A stretch of DNA of 64,000 nucleotides from Micromonosporaceae bacterium KJ-029 (GTDB lineage Bacteria > Actinomycetota > Actinomycetes > Mycobacteriales > Micromonosporaceae): contig BIFP01000068.1 of NCBI GenBank assembly GCA_005402585.1, forward strand, positions 496,001 through 560,000, read 5' to 3'. The position numbers and the translations under genes are program-made. Positions 1 through 7,155 of this stretch are shown here, in pieces (the first letter of the stretch is position 1; each line of letters opens with the position of its first letter). The notes under the pieces were generated by a model. That model had not been told where the DNA came from, made no database searches, and saw nothing but the letters and a program-made list of their open reading frames with translations.

Positions 1-10
1 GATCTGATGT

Positions 11-466
11 TCACGCCGGACGGTGGCGGGACAGGCCCCAGGCGATCAGGCCGGTGACCACGCCGACGATGACGCCGGTGAAGAGGCTGCTGATCGCGGC
101 GAAGACCCGGATGATGACCTCGTGCGCGCCCGGGGCGAGGTCGGTGAGGTTGCCGCCGAGCGTCGGCGGTTCGTCGAATGCGACGTTCCAGAGCAACTGG
201 TGGGTCAGCGCGAGCAGCACGCCGTAGCACAGGCCGACGACGAGCAGGGTCAGAAACGGGCTGGGAACCCGCTTCGCCAGCGCGACCGCGATCCACACGA
301 CCGGTGGTACGACCACCAGCAGCAGGTTCACGAAGGTGCGCTCGTGCACCAGGTCCAGGTCGTGCAACACCACCCGGGGCAGGCCGAGCAGGGCAAGCCC
401 GAACAGGGCGACCAGCGGCAGCCCGAGGCTTCGGCGACGCGGAGAGGTCACGTTCGGAGATGTCAT
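11..466 (-). CDS. small integral membrane protein, unknown function
   Basis: 151 residues. Four hydrophobic stretches are visible, at about residues 15-35, 47-63, 71-90 and 118-145, so a four-pass membrane protein is likely. I recognise no catalytic motif and no family. The ATG at 466 is preferred because the actinobacterial -10 hexamer TAGCGT ends exactly 7 bases upstream, which fits a leaderless transcript; a longer reading of the same frame runs antisense through the histidine kinase gene and is a shadow. It is divergent from the two-component genes and shares a 132-base gap with them, so it could be a target of that system, but nothing in the sequence proves this. Confidence 0.75.
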   Translation of the reverse strand: MTSPNVTSPRRRSLGLPLVALFGLALLGLPRVVLHDLDLVHERTFVNLLLVVVPPVVWIAVALAKRVPSPFLTLLVVGLCYGVLLALTHQLLWNVAFDEPPTLGGNLTDLAPGAHEVIIRVFAAISSLFTGVIVGVVTGLIAWGLSRHRPA

Positions 467-473
467 GACGGCA

Positions 474-479
474 ACGCTA
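474..479 (-). promoter_or_regulatory. -10 element, leaderless start of membrane protein
   Basis: TAGCGT on the reverse strand, 7 bases before the ATG at 466. No convincing -35 was seen. Confidence 0.45.
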
Positions 480-586
480 GGAACAGGCAACCGCGGCCAC
501 ATCCGCGTCCGGACTCGATGTCGGTACGTCCGTGAGCGACCCTCTACGTCGCCGTCCGACGACTCCGGAAGGTCCGGCGGGCGCCG

Positions 587-592
587 TACGCT
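587..592 (+). promoter_or_regulatory. -10 element, leaderless start of sensor kinase
   Basis: TACGCT lies 6 bases before the GTG at 599, so transcription should begin at or next to the start codon. Confidence 0.5.
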
Positions 593-598
593 GGCCCG

Positions 599-1771
599 GT
601 GACCGGTCAGTCGAGCGAGCGGACGGTACGCCGGGCCCGGTCCTGGGTCACCGACGTGCTGCTCGGCGCGGGCGTCGCCACCACCGTCTCGGCCGTCATC
701 ACCGCCAACCAGGGCGGGCGGCACGCGCCGGACCAGATCGCGTACCTGTGGGCGGTCGGCCTGGGCGCGCTGATGCTCGCCCGCCGCCGCTACCCGGTGG
801 TGGTGCTCGCCGTCACCGTTCTGGGCCTGTTCGCCTACTACGCCGCCGGGTATCCGGCGGTCGGCCTGGCCGTGCCGGTCGCCGCAGCCCTGTTCTCCGC
901 CGCCGAGTACGGGCGGATCCGCGTCTCCGTCGCCGCCGCCGCACTGGTGATTGTGGTCTCGGTGTTCTTCCGCCTCGCCGAGGGGCAGGACTTCTCGTTC
1001 GTCGTCGGCTACGAGTTGGCCGGGCACGTCACGCTGATGGGCGCGGCGATCGCCCTCGGGGACAGCATGCGATCCCGACGAATCGCGCAGGCCGACGCGC
1101 GGCGGATCGCCGACCTCAACGCGGCGCGCTACCGACAGGAGGCGGACGCCCGCGTCCAGCACGAGCGGATGGCCATCGCCCGGGACCTGCACGACTCCCT
1201 CGGCCACACCACCTCGGTGATCGCGCTGCACGCCGACGTCGCCCAGGAGGCCCTGGGCCGCGACGACGACGCCGCCCGGTCGGCCCTGGAACTCATCCGG
1301 TCCACCGCCAGCCGCAGCATGGACGACCTGCGCCGGACGGTGACGCTGCTGAGGTCGCCGGGCGACCGACCCCGGACAGTCGTGTCGCTGGCGAATCTCG
1401 ACGCGGTCACCCAGGCGGCCACCGCCGCCGGGTTCGACGTCGAACTTGAGGTACGCGTTGACGCCCCGCTGCCCACGCCGGTGGAGGCCGCCGCGTTCCG
1501 GATCGTGCAGGAGGCGGTCACCAACGTGGTCCGGCACTCGGCCGGCAGCCTCGTCCAGGTCCGGGTGCACCAGGACGAGCGGCGGCTGAGCCTGTCGATC
1601 ATCGACGCCGGCGCCGACGAGCCGGCCGACCAGGTAGCGGCCGACCGCCCCGGGCACGGCCTCGCCGGAATGCGCGAGCGGGCCGAGAGCCTCGGCGGCA
1701 CCCTCACCGCAGAGCGCCTGCCCACCGGCTTCGTGGTCCGAGCCATGCTTCCCCTTGTGGGCCCGGCATGA
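599..1771 (+). CDS. two-component sensor histidine kinase, NarL/DesK type
   Basis: 390 residues. The N-terminal 140 or so residues form several membrane helices without a large extracellular loop. A dimerisation/phosphoacceptor segment of HisKA_3 type follows, with the phospho-accepting His at about residue 198 in the motif RDLHDSLGH. The C-terminal HATPase domain shows the N box (EAVTNVVRHS, near residue 305) and the G box GHGLAGMRERAESLGG. The GTG at 599 has a -10 placed 6 bases upstream, giving a leaderless start. The stop overlaps the regulator start by 4 bases (ATGA), so the two are co-translated. The signal sensed cannot be told from the sequence. Confidence 0.93.
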   Translation: MTGQSSERTVRRARSWVTDVLLGAGVATTVSAVITANQGGRHAPDQIAYLWAVGLGALMLARRRYPVVVLAVTVLGLFAYYAAGYPAVGLAVPVAAALFSAAEYGRIRVSVAAAALVIVVSVFFRLAEGQDFSFVVGYELAGHVTLMGAAIALGDSMRSRRIAQADARRIADLNAARYRQEADARVQHERMAIARDLHDSLGHTTSVIALHADVAQEALGRDDDAARSALELIRSTASRSMDDLRRTVTLLRSPGDRPRTVVSLANLDAVTQAATAAGFDVELEVRVDAPLPTPVEAAAFRIVQEAVTNVVRHSAGSLVQVRVHQDERRLSLSIIDAGADEPADQVAADRPGHGLAGMRERAESLGGTLTAERLPTGFVVRAMLPLVGPA

Positions 1772-2421
1772 TCAGTGTGCTCGTCGTCGACGACCAGGAT
1801 CTCGTCCGGGCCGGTCTTCGAACGCTGCTGGAAGCGGACCCGCGGATCACCGTCGTCGGGGAGGCCGCCGACGGCCGCGCCGGCGTCCGCCTGGCCCGCC
1901 AACTCCGGCCGGACGTCGTACTCATGGACATCCGGATGCCCGGCCTGGACGGCCTGGCGGCCACCGCCGCGATCCGCGCCGACGCCACCCTGGCGGCGTC
2001 GCGGGTGCTGATCCTGACCACCTTCGACGACGATGACGACATCATCGAGGCGGTCGTCCTCGGCGCCGCCGGCTACCTTTTGAAGGACACGCCGTCGGCG
2101 GACCTGCGCCGGGCGGTGCACACGGCGGCGGCTGGCGGCAACCTGCTGTCCCCCTCGGTCACCCGTCGGGTCATGGAACATCTCGCCGCCGCACCGAGAC
2201 AGCCACCACCCGATCCCCGGCTGGCTGTGCTCACCGAGCGGGAGCGTGCCGTGCTGACCAGGGTCGGCCTGGGCGAGACGAACGACGAGATCGGCCGGGC
2301 CCTGTTCATCAGCCCGGCGACCGCCCGTACGTACGTCAGCCGGCTGCTGGCCAAGCTGGACGCCCGCGACCGGACCGCGCTGGCCGTGATCGCCCACCGG
2401 GCCGGCCTGACCGACGCCTGA
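1768..2421 (+). CDS. response regulator, NarL/LuxR family
   Basis: 217 residues. Receiver domain over residues 1-120 with the acidic pair near the start (VVDDQD), phosphoacceptor Asp54 in VLMDIRMPG, the conserved Thr in LILTTFDDDD and Lys in LLKDTPS. A LuxR-type helix-turn-helix occupies about 148-210 (LTERERAVLTRVGLGETNDEIG). It is the cognate partner of the upstream kinase, from the ATGA overlap. It probably binds DNA as a phosphorylated dimer; targets are unknown, with the divergent membrane gene at 11-466 an obvious candidate. Confidence 0.95.
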   Translation: MISVLVVDDQDLVRAGLRTLLEADPRITVVGEAADGRAGVRLARQLRPDVVLMDIRMPGLDGLAATAAIRADATLAASRVLILTTFDDDDDIIEAVVLGAAGYLLKDTPSADLRRAVHTAAAGGNLLSPSVTRRVMEHLAAAPRQPPPDPRLAVLTERERAVLTRVGLGETNDEIGRALFISPATARTYVSRLLAKLDARDRTALAVIAHRAGLTDA

Positions 2422-2501
2422 CCGGGCCCTTCTCGCGTGCACCGGCGTCCCGCCAGGCGGCACCCACCCAAATGGGATCGCCGCCGCTGGCCCCACGGTC
2501 G

Positions 2502-2507
2502 TACGCT
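2502..2507 (+). promoter_or_regulatory. -10 element, leaderless start of proS
   Basis: TACGCT lies 6 bases before the ATG at 2514. This spacing is what selects that ATG over the in-frame one at 2472. Confidence 0.5.
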
Positions 2508-2513
2508 GCGGCA

Positions 2514-4274
2514 ATGCTGCTGCGCATGTCGACCACGCTGCTCCGGACCCTGCGCGAGGACCCGGCCGACGCGGAGGTGCCGAGCCACCGACTGCTGCTG
2601 CGCGCCGGGTATGTCCGCCGGGCCGCACCCGGCGGCTACACCTGGCTGCCGCTGGGCAAGCTGGTGCTGGACCGGGTCACCGAGATCGTCCGGGCGGAGA
2701 TGACCGCGATCGGTGACCAGGAGGTGCACTTTCCGGCGCTGCTCCCGGCGGAGCCGTACCGCACCAGCGGCCGGTGGACGGAGTACGGCGACGACATCTT
2801 CACGCTGGCGGACCGGCGGGGCGCCAAGCACCTGCTCGCGCCCACCCACGAGGAGCTGGCCGCGCTGCTGGTGAAGGACCTGTTCAGCTCGTACCGGGAC
2901 TTCCCGGTGACGCTGTTCCAGATCCAGACCAAGTTCCGCGACGAGGCCCGGCCCCGGGCCGGGCTGTTGCGCGGGCGCGAGTTCCTGATGAAGGACGCGT
3001 ACTCCTTCGACCTGGACGAAGCGGGCCTGCGGGCGGCGTACGACCGGCACCGCGACGGCTACCGGCGGATCTTCGACCGGCTGGGCCTGGACTATACGGT
3101 GGTGCACGCGATGTCGGGGGCGATGGGCGGCTCGACCTCGGAGGAGTTCCTGGCCGCCACCCCGGTCGGCGAGGACACCTACGTCGGCTGCACCGACTGT
3201 GACTACGCCGCGAACACCGAAGCGGTCACCACGCCCGCCCCGCCGGCCGGCGACCCGCAGGCGCAGCCGGTCGCCGAGGTGCACGACACCCCGGAGACGC
3301 CGACCATCGCCAGCCTGGTGGCGCTGGCCAACGACCGTCGGCTCGGCGGACGGGCCGACTGGACGGCTGCGGACACCCTGAAGAATGTGGTGCTGGCCGT
3401 CCGCCGGCCCGGCACCGAGACGGCCGAGTTGCTGGTCGTCGGGCTGCCCGGCGACCGGGAGGTGGACCTGAAGCGGCTGGCCGCCGCCCTGGCACCGGCC
3501 ACCGTGGACGTCTTCGACTCCTGGGACGAGCATCCCGAGTTGGTCCGTGGGTACATCGGGCCGCAGGTGTTCGACAAGCACGGTGTCCGGTATCTGGTCG
3601 ACCCCCGGATCGTGCCGGGTACGGCCTGGCTGACCGGTGCGAACGAGCCGGGCCGGCACGCCACCAACGTGGTCTGCGGCCGGGACTTCACTCCCGACGG
3701 CACGGTCGAGGCCGCCGAGGTACGCCCCGACGACCCCTGCCCGGCATGTGCCACCGGCCGGCTGACCATGCGCCGGGGTATCGAGATCGGGCACATCTTC
3801 CAGCTCGGCCGCCGCTACACCAACGCCTTCGCCGTCGACGTGCTCGGACCGCAGGGCAAGCCGGTCCGTCCCACCATGGGCTGCTACGGCATCGGGGTGT
3901 CCCGGGCGGTGGCCGCGATCGCCGAACAGCACCACGACGAGCGGGGACTGGTCTGGCCGGAGTCGGTCGCGCCGTGCGACGTACACCTGGTCGCCGCCGG
4001 CAAGGGTGCGCAGTTGGAGGCGGCGCTCGACCTCGGCGCGCGGCTGGCCACCGCCGGCCTGCGGGTGCTGGTAGACGACCGGGTCGGCGTATCCGCCGGG
4101 GTGAAGTTCACCGACGCCGAGCTGATCGGCATCCCGCGCACCGTCGTGGTCGGCCGCCGCCTGACCGAGGGATACGTCGAACTGCGCCACCGGGCGTCCG
4201 GAGAACGCGTCGAACTTCCTCTCGAAACGGTGGCGGAGCGCCTGCTCGGCACGGTAGGCAGAAACGTGGTGTAG
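2514..4274 (+). CDS. proS: prolyl-tRNA synthetase, bacterial type
   Basis: 586 residues, a cytosolic class II synthetase that charges tRNA-Pro. Class II motif 2 is visible as TKFRDEARPRAGLLRGREF and motif 3 as MGCYGIGVSR. Between them, about residues 230-390, is the YbaK-like insertion domain that hydrolyses mischarged Ala-tRNA-Pro, so this is the long prokaryotic-type enzyme. The C-terminal anticodon-binding domain includes LRVLVDDR and GVKFTDAELIGIP. A separate YbaK-family deacylase is encoded at 6184-6732. An in-frame ATG at 2472 would add 14 residues, but the -10 hexamer would then fall inside the coding sequence. Confidence 0.96.
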   Translation: MLLRMSTTLLRTLREDPADAEVPSHRLLLRAGYVRRAAPGGYTWLPLGKLVLDRVTEIVRAEMTAIGDQEVHFPALLPAEPYRTSGRWTEYGDDIFTLADRRGAKHLLAPTHEELAALLVKDLFSSYRDFPVTLFQIQTKFRDEARPRAGLLRGREFLMKDAYSFDLDEAGLRAAYDRHRDGYRRIFDRLGLDYTVVHAMSGAMGGSTSEEFLAATPVGEDTYVGCTDCDYAANTEAVTTPAPPAGDPQAQPVAEVHDTPETPTIASLVALANDRRLGGRADWTAADTLKNVVLAVRRPGTETAELLVVGLPGDREVDLKRLAAALAPATVDVFDSWDEHPELVRGYIGPQVFDKHGVRYLVDPRIVPGTAWLTGANEPGRHATNVVCGRDFTPDGTVEAAEVRPDDPCPACATGRLTMRRGIEIGHIFQLGRRYTNAFAVDVLGPQGKPVRPTMGCYGIGVSRAVAAIAEQHHDERGLVWPESVAPCDVHLVAAGKGAQLEAALDLGARLATAGLRVLVDDRVGVSAGVKFTDAELIGIPRTVVVGRRLTEGYVELRHRASGERVELPLETVAERLLGTVGRNVV

Positions 4275-4330
4275 CCGTCGCGTGACGGGGTACGGCACCC
4301 CGATCGACAGGAGTTTGTCTGGAGGCTCTC

Positions 4331-4756
4331 ATGACCGACTACCGGGTCGTTGACGTGATGACCAGGCAGGTGCTCTATCTGCCCGCGGAGACCACCCTCG
4401 ACGAGGCCGCCCGGGTGATGCGGGACGCCGACATCGGCGACGTCGTGGTCACCGACGGCGCCAACCTGGCCGGCATCCTGACCGACCGCGACATCGTGAT
4501 CCGCGCGGTGGCGGAGAACTCCGACCCGACCGCCACCACCATCGGTTCGGTCATCACCAGGGAGGTGGTGATGATCGAGCAGTTCTGCACCGCCGGGGAG
4601 GCCGCGTCGCTGATGCGTGAGCGCGGCATCCGCCGGATCCTGGTCTGCGACAACGAGCGCAAGCTCGTCGGCATCGTCTCGCTCGGTGACCTGGCGATGC
4701 AGCTCGACCCCACCTCGGCCCTCAGCCAGATCAGCGAACAGTCGCCCGCGGTGTAA
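4331..4756 (+). CDS. tandem CBS-domain protein
   Basis: 141 residues made almost entirely of two CBS domains (about 5-62 and 70-130), with typical segments such as GILTDRDIVIRAV and LVGIVSLGDLAMQ. Such stand-alone CBS pairs bind adenine nucleotides and often act as energy or stress sensors; the partner here is unknown. A ribosome-binding site (GGAGG) lies about 7 bases before the ATG. The gene is separated from proS by 56 bases and followed by a repeat of GGGCCCCCT blocks. Confidence 0.9.
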   Translation: MTDYRVVDVMTRQVLYLPAETTLDEAARVMRDADIGDVVVTDGANLAGILTDRDIVIRAVAENSDPTATTIGSVITREVVMIEQFCTAGEAASLMRERGIRRILVCDNERKLVGIVSLGDLAMQLDPTSALSQISEQSPAV

Positions 4757-4760
4757 GGAA

Positions 4761-4806
4761 GGGCCCCCTATTAACGCCTCCGGTAGAGCAGGGGCCCCCT
4801 GTTATC
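4761..4806. repeat. GGGCCCCCT direct-repeat element
   Basis: Two 15-base copies, GGGCCCCCTATTAAC at 4761-4775 and GGGCCCCCTGTTATC at 4792-4806, differ at two positions and have a 31-base period. Each starts with a self-complementary GGGCCC core. It fills most of the gap between the CBS gene and sufE and lies just upstream of the sufE -10. It could be a dispersed intergenic repeat or an RNA hairpin. Confidence 0.6.
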
Positions 4807-4835
4807 ACTCGATGCGACAGCGCGTACGACGCCGG

Positions 4836-4841
4836 TAGCCT
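4836..4841 (+). promoter_or_regulatory. -10 element, leaderless start of sufE
   Basis: TAGCCT lies 6 bases before the ATG at 4848. Confidence 0.5.
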
Positions 4842-4847
4842 GGCGGA

Positions 4848-5276
4848 ATGCCCGAGATGCCGAGCAAGCTGGCCGAGATCGTCGACGAGTTCGCCGCAGC
4901 CCCGCGTGATGTGGTGTTGGAAATGCTGCTGGAATTCTCCGACGCCGTACCGCCACTGCCGGCCGAGCACACCGGGCACGAGGGCATGGAGCAGGTGCCG
5001 GAGTGTCAGACCCCGTTCTTCCTGCGCGCCGAGGTGACCCCGCAGGGCACCGTACGCACGCTGTTCGACTGCCCGCCGGAGGCGCCCACCACCCGGGCGT
5101 TCGCCGGCATCCTCGCCGAGGGGTTGGCCGGCGCCAGTCCGGAGCAGGTGCTCGCCGTTCCCGACGATCTTTACCAGCGGATGGGCCTGGCGCAGGCGAT
5201 CAGTCCGCTGCGGGTACGCGGCGGCACGGCCATCCTCGCCCGACTCAAGCGGCAGGTCCGGGAGCAGGCCGGCTGA
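4848..5276 (+). CDS. sufE: SufE-type cysteine desulfurase activator
   Basis: 142 residues, the usual SufE size. SufE accepts persulfide sulfur from a SufS-type desulfurase for Fe-S cluster assembly in the cytoplasm. The sulfur-accepting cysteine is Cys53 in VPECQTPFFL, followed by the family stretch TLFDCPPEAPTTRAFAGI. No desulfurase gene lies next to it, so it acts with a distant suf locus. The 3' end, stop codon included, is imperfectly repeated 67 bases downstream (see finding). Confidence 0.9.
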   Translation: MPEMPSKLAEIVDEFAAAPRDVVLEMLLEFSDAVPPLPAEHTGHEGMEQVPECQTPFFLRAEVTPQGTVRTLFDCPPEAPTTRAFAGILAEGLAGASPEQVLAVPDDLYQRMGLAQAISPLRVRGGTAILARLKRQVREQAG

Positions 5277-5397
5277 CCCGACTCAGCCCGGCCGGAACAG
5301 GCCGTCAGACCTGATCCAGGCCGGCCAGGAGCAAGCCGACTGACCCGACCCGGTCGGCGCGGGAACAGATCGGCTGACCAGCGGGTTGTTCCCGGTC

Positions 5398-6033
5398 ATG
5401 GAGATCGACATCTACGCCGACGTGGTCTGCCCCTGGTGCTGGATCGGCCGGCGCCGGCTGGAGCAGGCCCTGGCGTCGTACGACGGCACGGTGACCGTCC
5501 GGCACCGCCCCTTCCAGCTCGACCCGACCCCGGTGGCCGAGCCTCGCCCGCTGCTCGACGCGCTGGGTGAGAAGTTCGGCGGGCCGGAGCGTGCCAAGCA
5601 GATGGCCGCCCAGGTCACCGAGGTCGCTGCGAGCGTCGGTCTGGACCTCCACTTCGAGCGCGCGGTCGCGGCCAACACCTTCGACGCACACCGGCTGATC
5701 AACTGGGCCGGCGAGCGGGACCGTGATGGAGAGACGGTCAACGCCCTGCACCGTGCCCACTTCACCGACGGCGTCGACATCGGCTCACGGGACGCGCTCG
5801 CCACAGTCGCCACCGGCGTCGGGCTGGACCGCGACGAAGCCCGCCGATTCCTCGACTCCGACGAGGGGGTGGCCGAGCTGACCGCCGAGCTGACCGCCGC
5901 CCGGCAACTCGGGATCACCAGCGTGCCCACCTTCGTGCTCGCCGGGCAGTACGCGGTCAGCGGCGCCCAGGAACCGGCCACCCTGCTCGCCGCCCTCGCC
6001 GAGGTCGACCGCCGCAGGTCCACCGGCAACTGA
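5398..6033 (+). CDS. DsbA-family FrnE-like dithiol oxidoreductase
   Basis: 211 residues with a thioredoxin-like fold interrupted by a helical insert. The active-site motif CPWC is at residues 11-14 immediately after the first strand, and the cis-Pro loop is visible as ITSVPTFVLAGQYAVSGAQ. There is no signal peptide, so it is cytoplasmic, as for FrnE/2-hydroxychromene isomerase-like members. The ATG at 5398 is chosen because the first strand MEIDIYADVVCPWC starts there; an upstream TTG at 5386 is less likely. It may take part in thiol redox chemistry or the reduction of polyketides; the substrate cannot be assigned. Confidence 0.87.
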   Translation: MEIDIYADVVCPWCWIGRRRLEQALASYDGTVTVRHRPFQLDPTPVAEPRPLLDALGEKFGGPERAKQMAAQVTEVAASVGLDLHFERAVAANTFDAHRLINWAGERDRDGETVNALHRAHFTDGVDIGSRDALATVATGVGLDRDEARRFLDSDEGVAELTAELTAARQLGITSVPTFVLAGQYAVSGAQEPATLLAALAEVDRRRSTGN

Positions 6034-6148
6034 TCCCGCCTCCGCCGCCCGCCGCAACCCGGTCCGAACAAACCGTCCGGGTGAACCGGTCCAGGTGGCC
6101 AGGGCGGCCGGCCCGGCGCCGGCCGGCCAGCTCATCGACGCTGTTGAT

Positions 6149-6162
6149 GTTTCACGTGCAAC
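6149..6162. other. degenerate parS-like palindrome
   Basis: GTTTCACGTGCAAC matches the parS core GTTTCACGTGAAAC at 13 of 14 positions. It lies in the convergent gap between the FrnE-like gene and the YbaK-like gene, about 31 kb from the parAB cluster. Confidence 0.5.
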
Positions 6163-6183
6163 CAGATCGACGTATATCGAAAG

Positions 6184-6732
6184 TCAGGCCGGCCGGGCCA
6201 GGTCCTCCACCACTCGGGCGCCAGGCAGCGCGGCCAGCGCCACCCCGGGGAGCGCGATCTTGCTGTGCCGGACGCCCGAGCCGACGACCACGTACGGCGT
6301 GGCCACCACCCGCGCGTCGATCAGGATCGGCCACTCCGGCGGCAGGCCGATCGGGGTGATCCCGCCGTACTCCATGCCGGTCAGCTCGACCGCCTCGGCC
6401 ATCGGCGCGAAGCTCGCCTTACGCACGTCCAGCGCCCGCCGGGCCACCCCGTTGACGTCGGCCCGGGTGGTGGCGAGCACCACGCAGGCCGCGTAGCGGA
6501 CCACTCCCTCACGCTTACCGGCTACCACCACGCAGTTGGCAGACTCGTCCAGCCCCACCTCGTACGCGGCGCAGAACGCCGCGGTGTCGGCAAGGTCAGC
6601 GTCGATCGGTGCGACCAGCACCGAGTCGACGTCCACCGGGGCGTCGGCGGGCCACTGCGTCAGCGCGGCGGCGACGGGCGGGGCCAGCAGGTCGGATCGG
6701 GTGCGGGCAGGCTCGGTCTTCAACGTTCCCAT
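6184..6732 (-). CDS. YbaK/EbsC-family aminoacyl-tRNA deacylase
   Basis: 182 residues, a stand-alone YbaK/ProX-type domain. Relatives hydrolyse Cys-tRNA-Pro or Ala-tRNA-Pro as trans-editing factors in the cytoplasm. Visible family features are the central segments CVVVAGKREG and RKASFAPMAEAVELTGMEYGG and the ITPIGLP loop. The ATG at 6732 is used; a GTG one codon earlier is possible but would eat into a perfect palindrome that abuts the start. It complements the editing domain of ProS encoded nearby. Which misacylated tRNA it acts on cannot be told. Confidence 0.85.
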   Translation of the reverse strand: MGTLKTEPARTRSDLLAPPVAAALTQWPADAPVDVDSVLVAPIDADLADTAAFCAAYEVGLDESANCVVVAGKREGVVRYAACVVLATTRADVNGVARRALDVRKASFAPMAEAVELTGMEYGGITPIGLPPEWPILIDARVVATPYVVVGSGVRHSKIALPGVALAALPGARVVEDLARPA

Positions 6733-6757
6733 CACGGATGCGATCGTCGCATCCGTG
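6733..6757. promoter_or_regulatory. perfect 25-base palindrome abutting ybaK-like start
   Basis: Arms CACGGATGCGA and TCGCATCCGTG (11 bases each) around TCG. It ends at the base before the ATG, where the -10 to +1 region of a short-leader gene should be, so it may be an operator or an RNA hairpin that controls the deacylase gene. Confidence 0.55.
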
Positions 6758-6806
6758 CCGGGCGTGGCCGCCAGCAGTCGACCCCGCCGGGCGAGCGGGC
6801 CGAGGT

Positions 6807-7001
6807 TCAGCCGTTGGAGAGGAAGCCGTGCTTCTGCAGCATCGCCCGGTCCCGGGCCGCGGCCATCTCCTCCACCCGCTCGGCCTGGACGCGACGCATC
6901 TCGATGTCTTCCAAGGCGTGTCGGACGGCGAGCCGGATCACTCCGTAGAGGAAGACGAACCCGCCGACGTACAGGATGACAGTGGCGATGATGGTGAGCA
7001 T
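6807..7001 (-). CDS. small single-pass membrane protein
   Basis: 64 residues: one N-terminal membrane helix (about 3-24) followed by a charged, probably helical cytoplasmic tail (RHALEDIEMRRVQAERVEEM). The reading frame is open further upstream, but the ATG at 7001 is selected by TACCGT placed exactly 6 bases before it. Coding-like G+C at the third position supports it. Function unknown; no family recognised. Confidence 0.7.
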   Translation of the reverse strand: MLTIIATVILYVGGFVFLYGVIRLAVRHALEDIEMRRVQAERVEEMAAARDRAMLQKHGFLSNG

Positions 7002-7007
7002 GAGCCG

Positions 7008-7013
7008 ACGGTA
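7008..7013 (-). promoter_or_regulatory. -10 element, leaderless start of small membrane protein
   Basis: TACCGT on the reverse strand, 6 bases before the ATG at 7001. Confidence 0.5.
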
Positions 7014-7155
7014 GGGCGAACGTGAACGGGAACAGGTGTCAGTTTGCGGCCGTTCGCCCGTACGTGTCAGCCAGGTATTCGGCCCTGGTTCGTCGGCCCG
7101 TCGGGCGGGCATCGGTGACCAGGCTTTTGAGTGGCACCGGCCCCGGCCGACCGGT

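Noticed and set aside
11..1657. 548-residue reverse frame
   Set aside because: Only the last 151 codons are a gene; the rest is antisense to the histidine kinase and has no homology or start signals.
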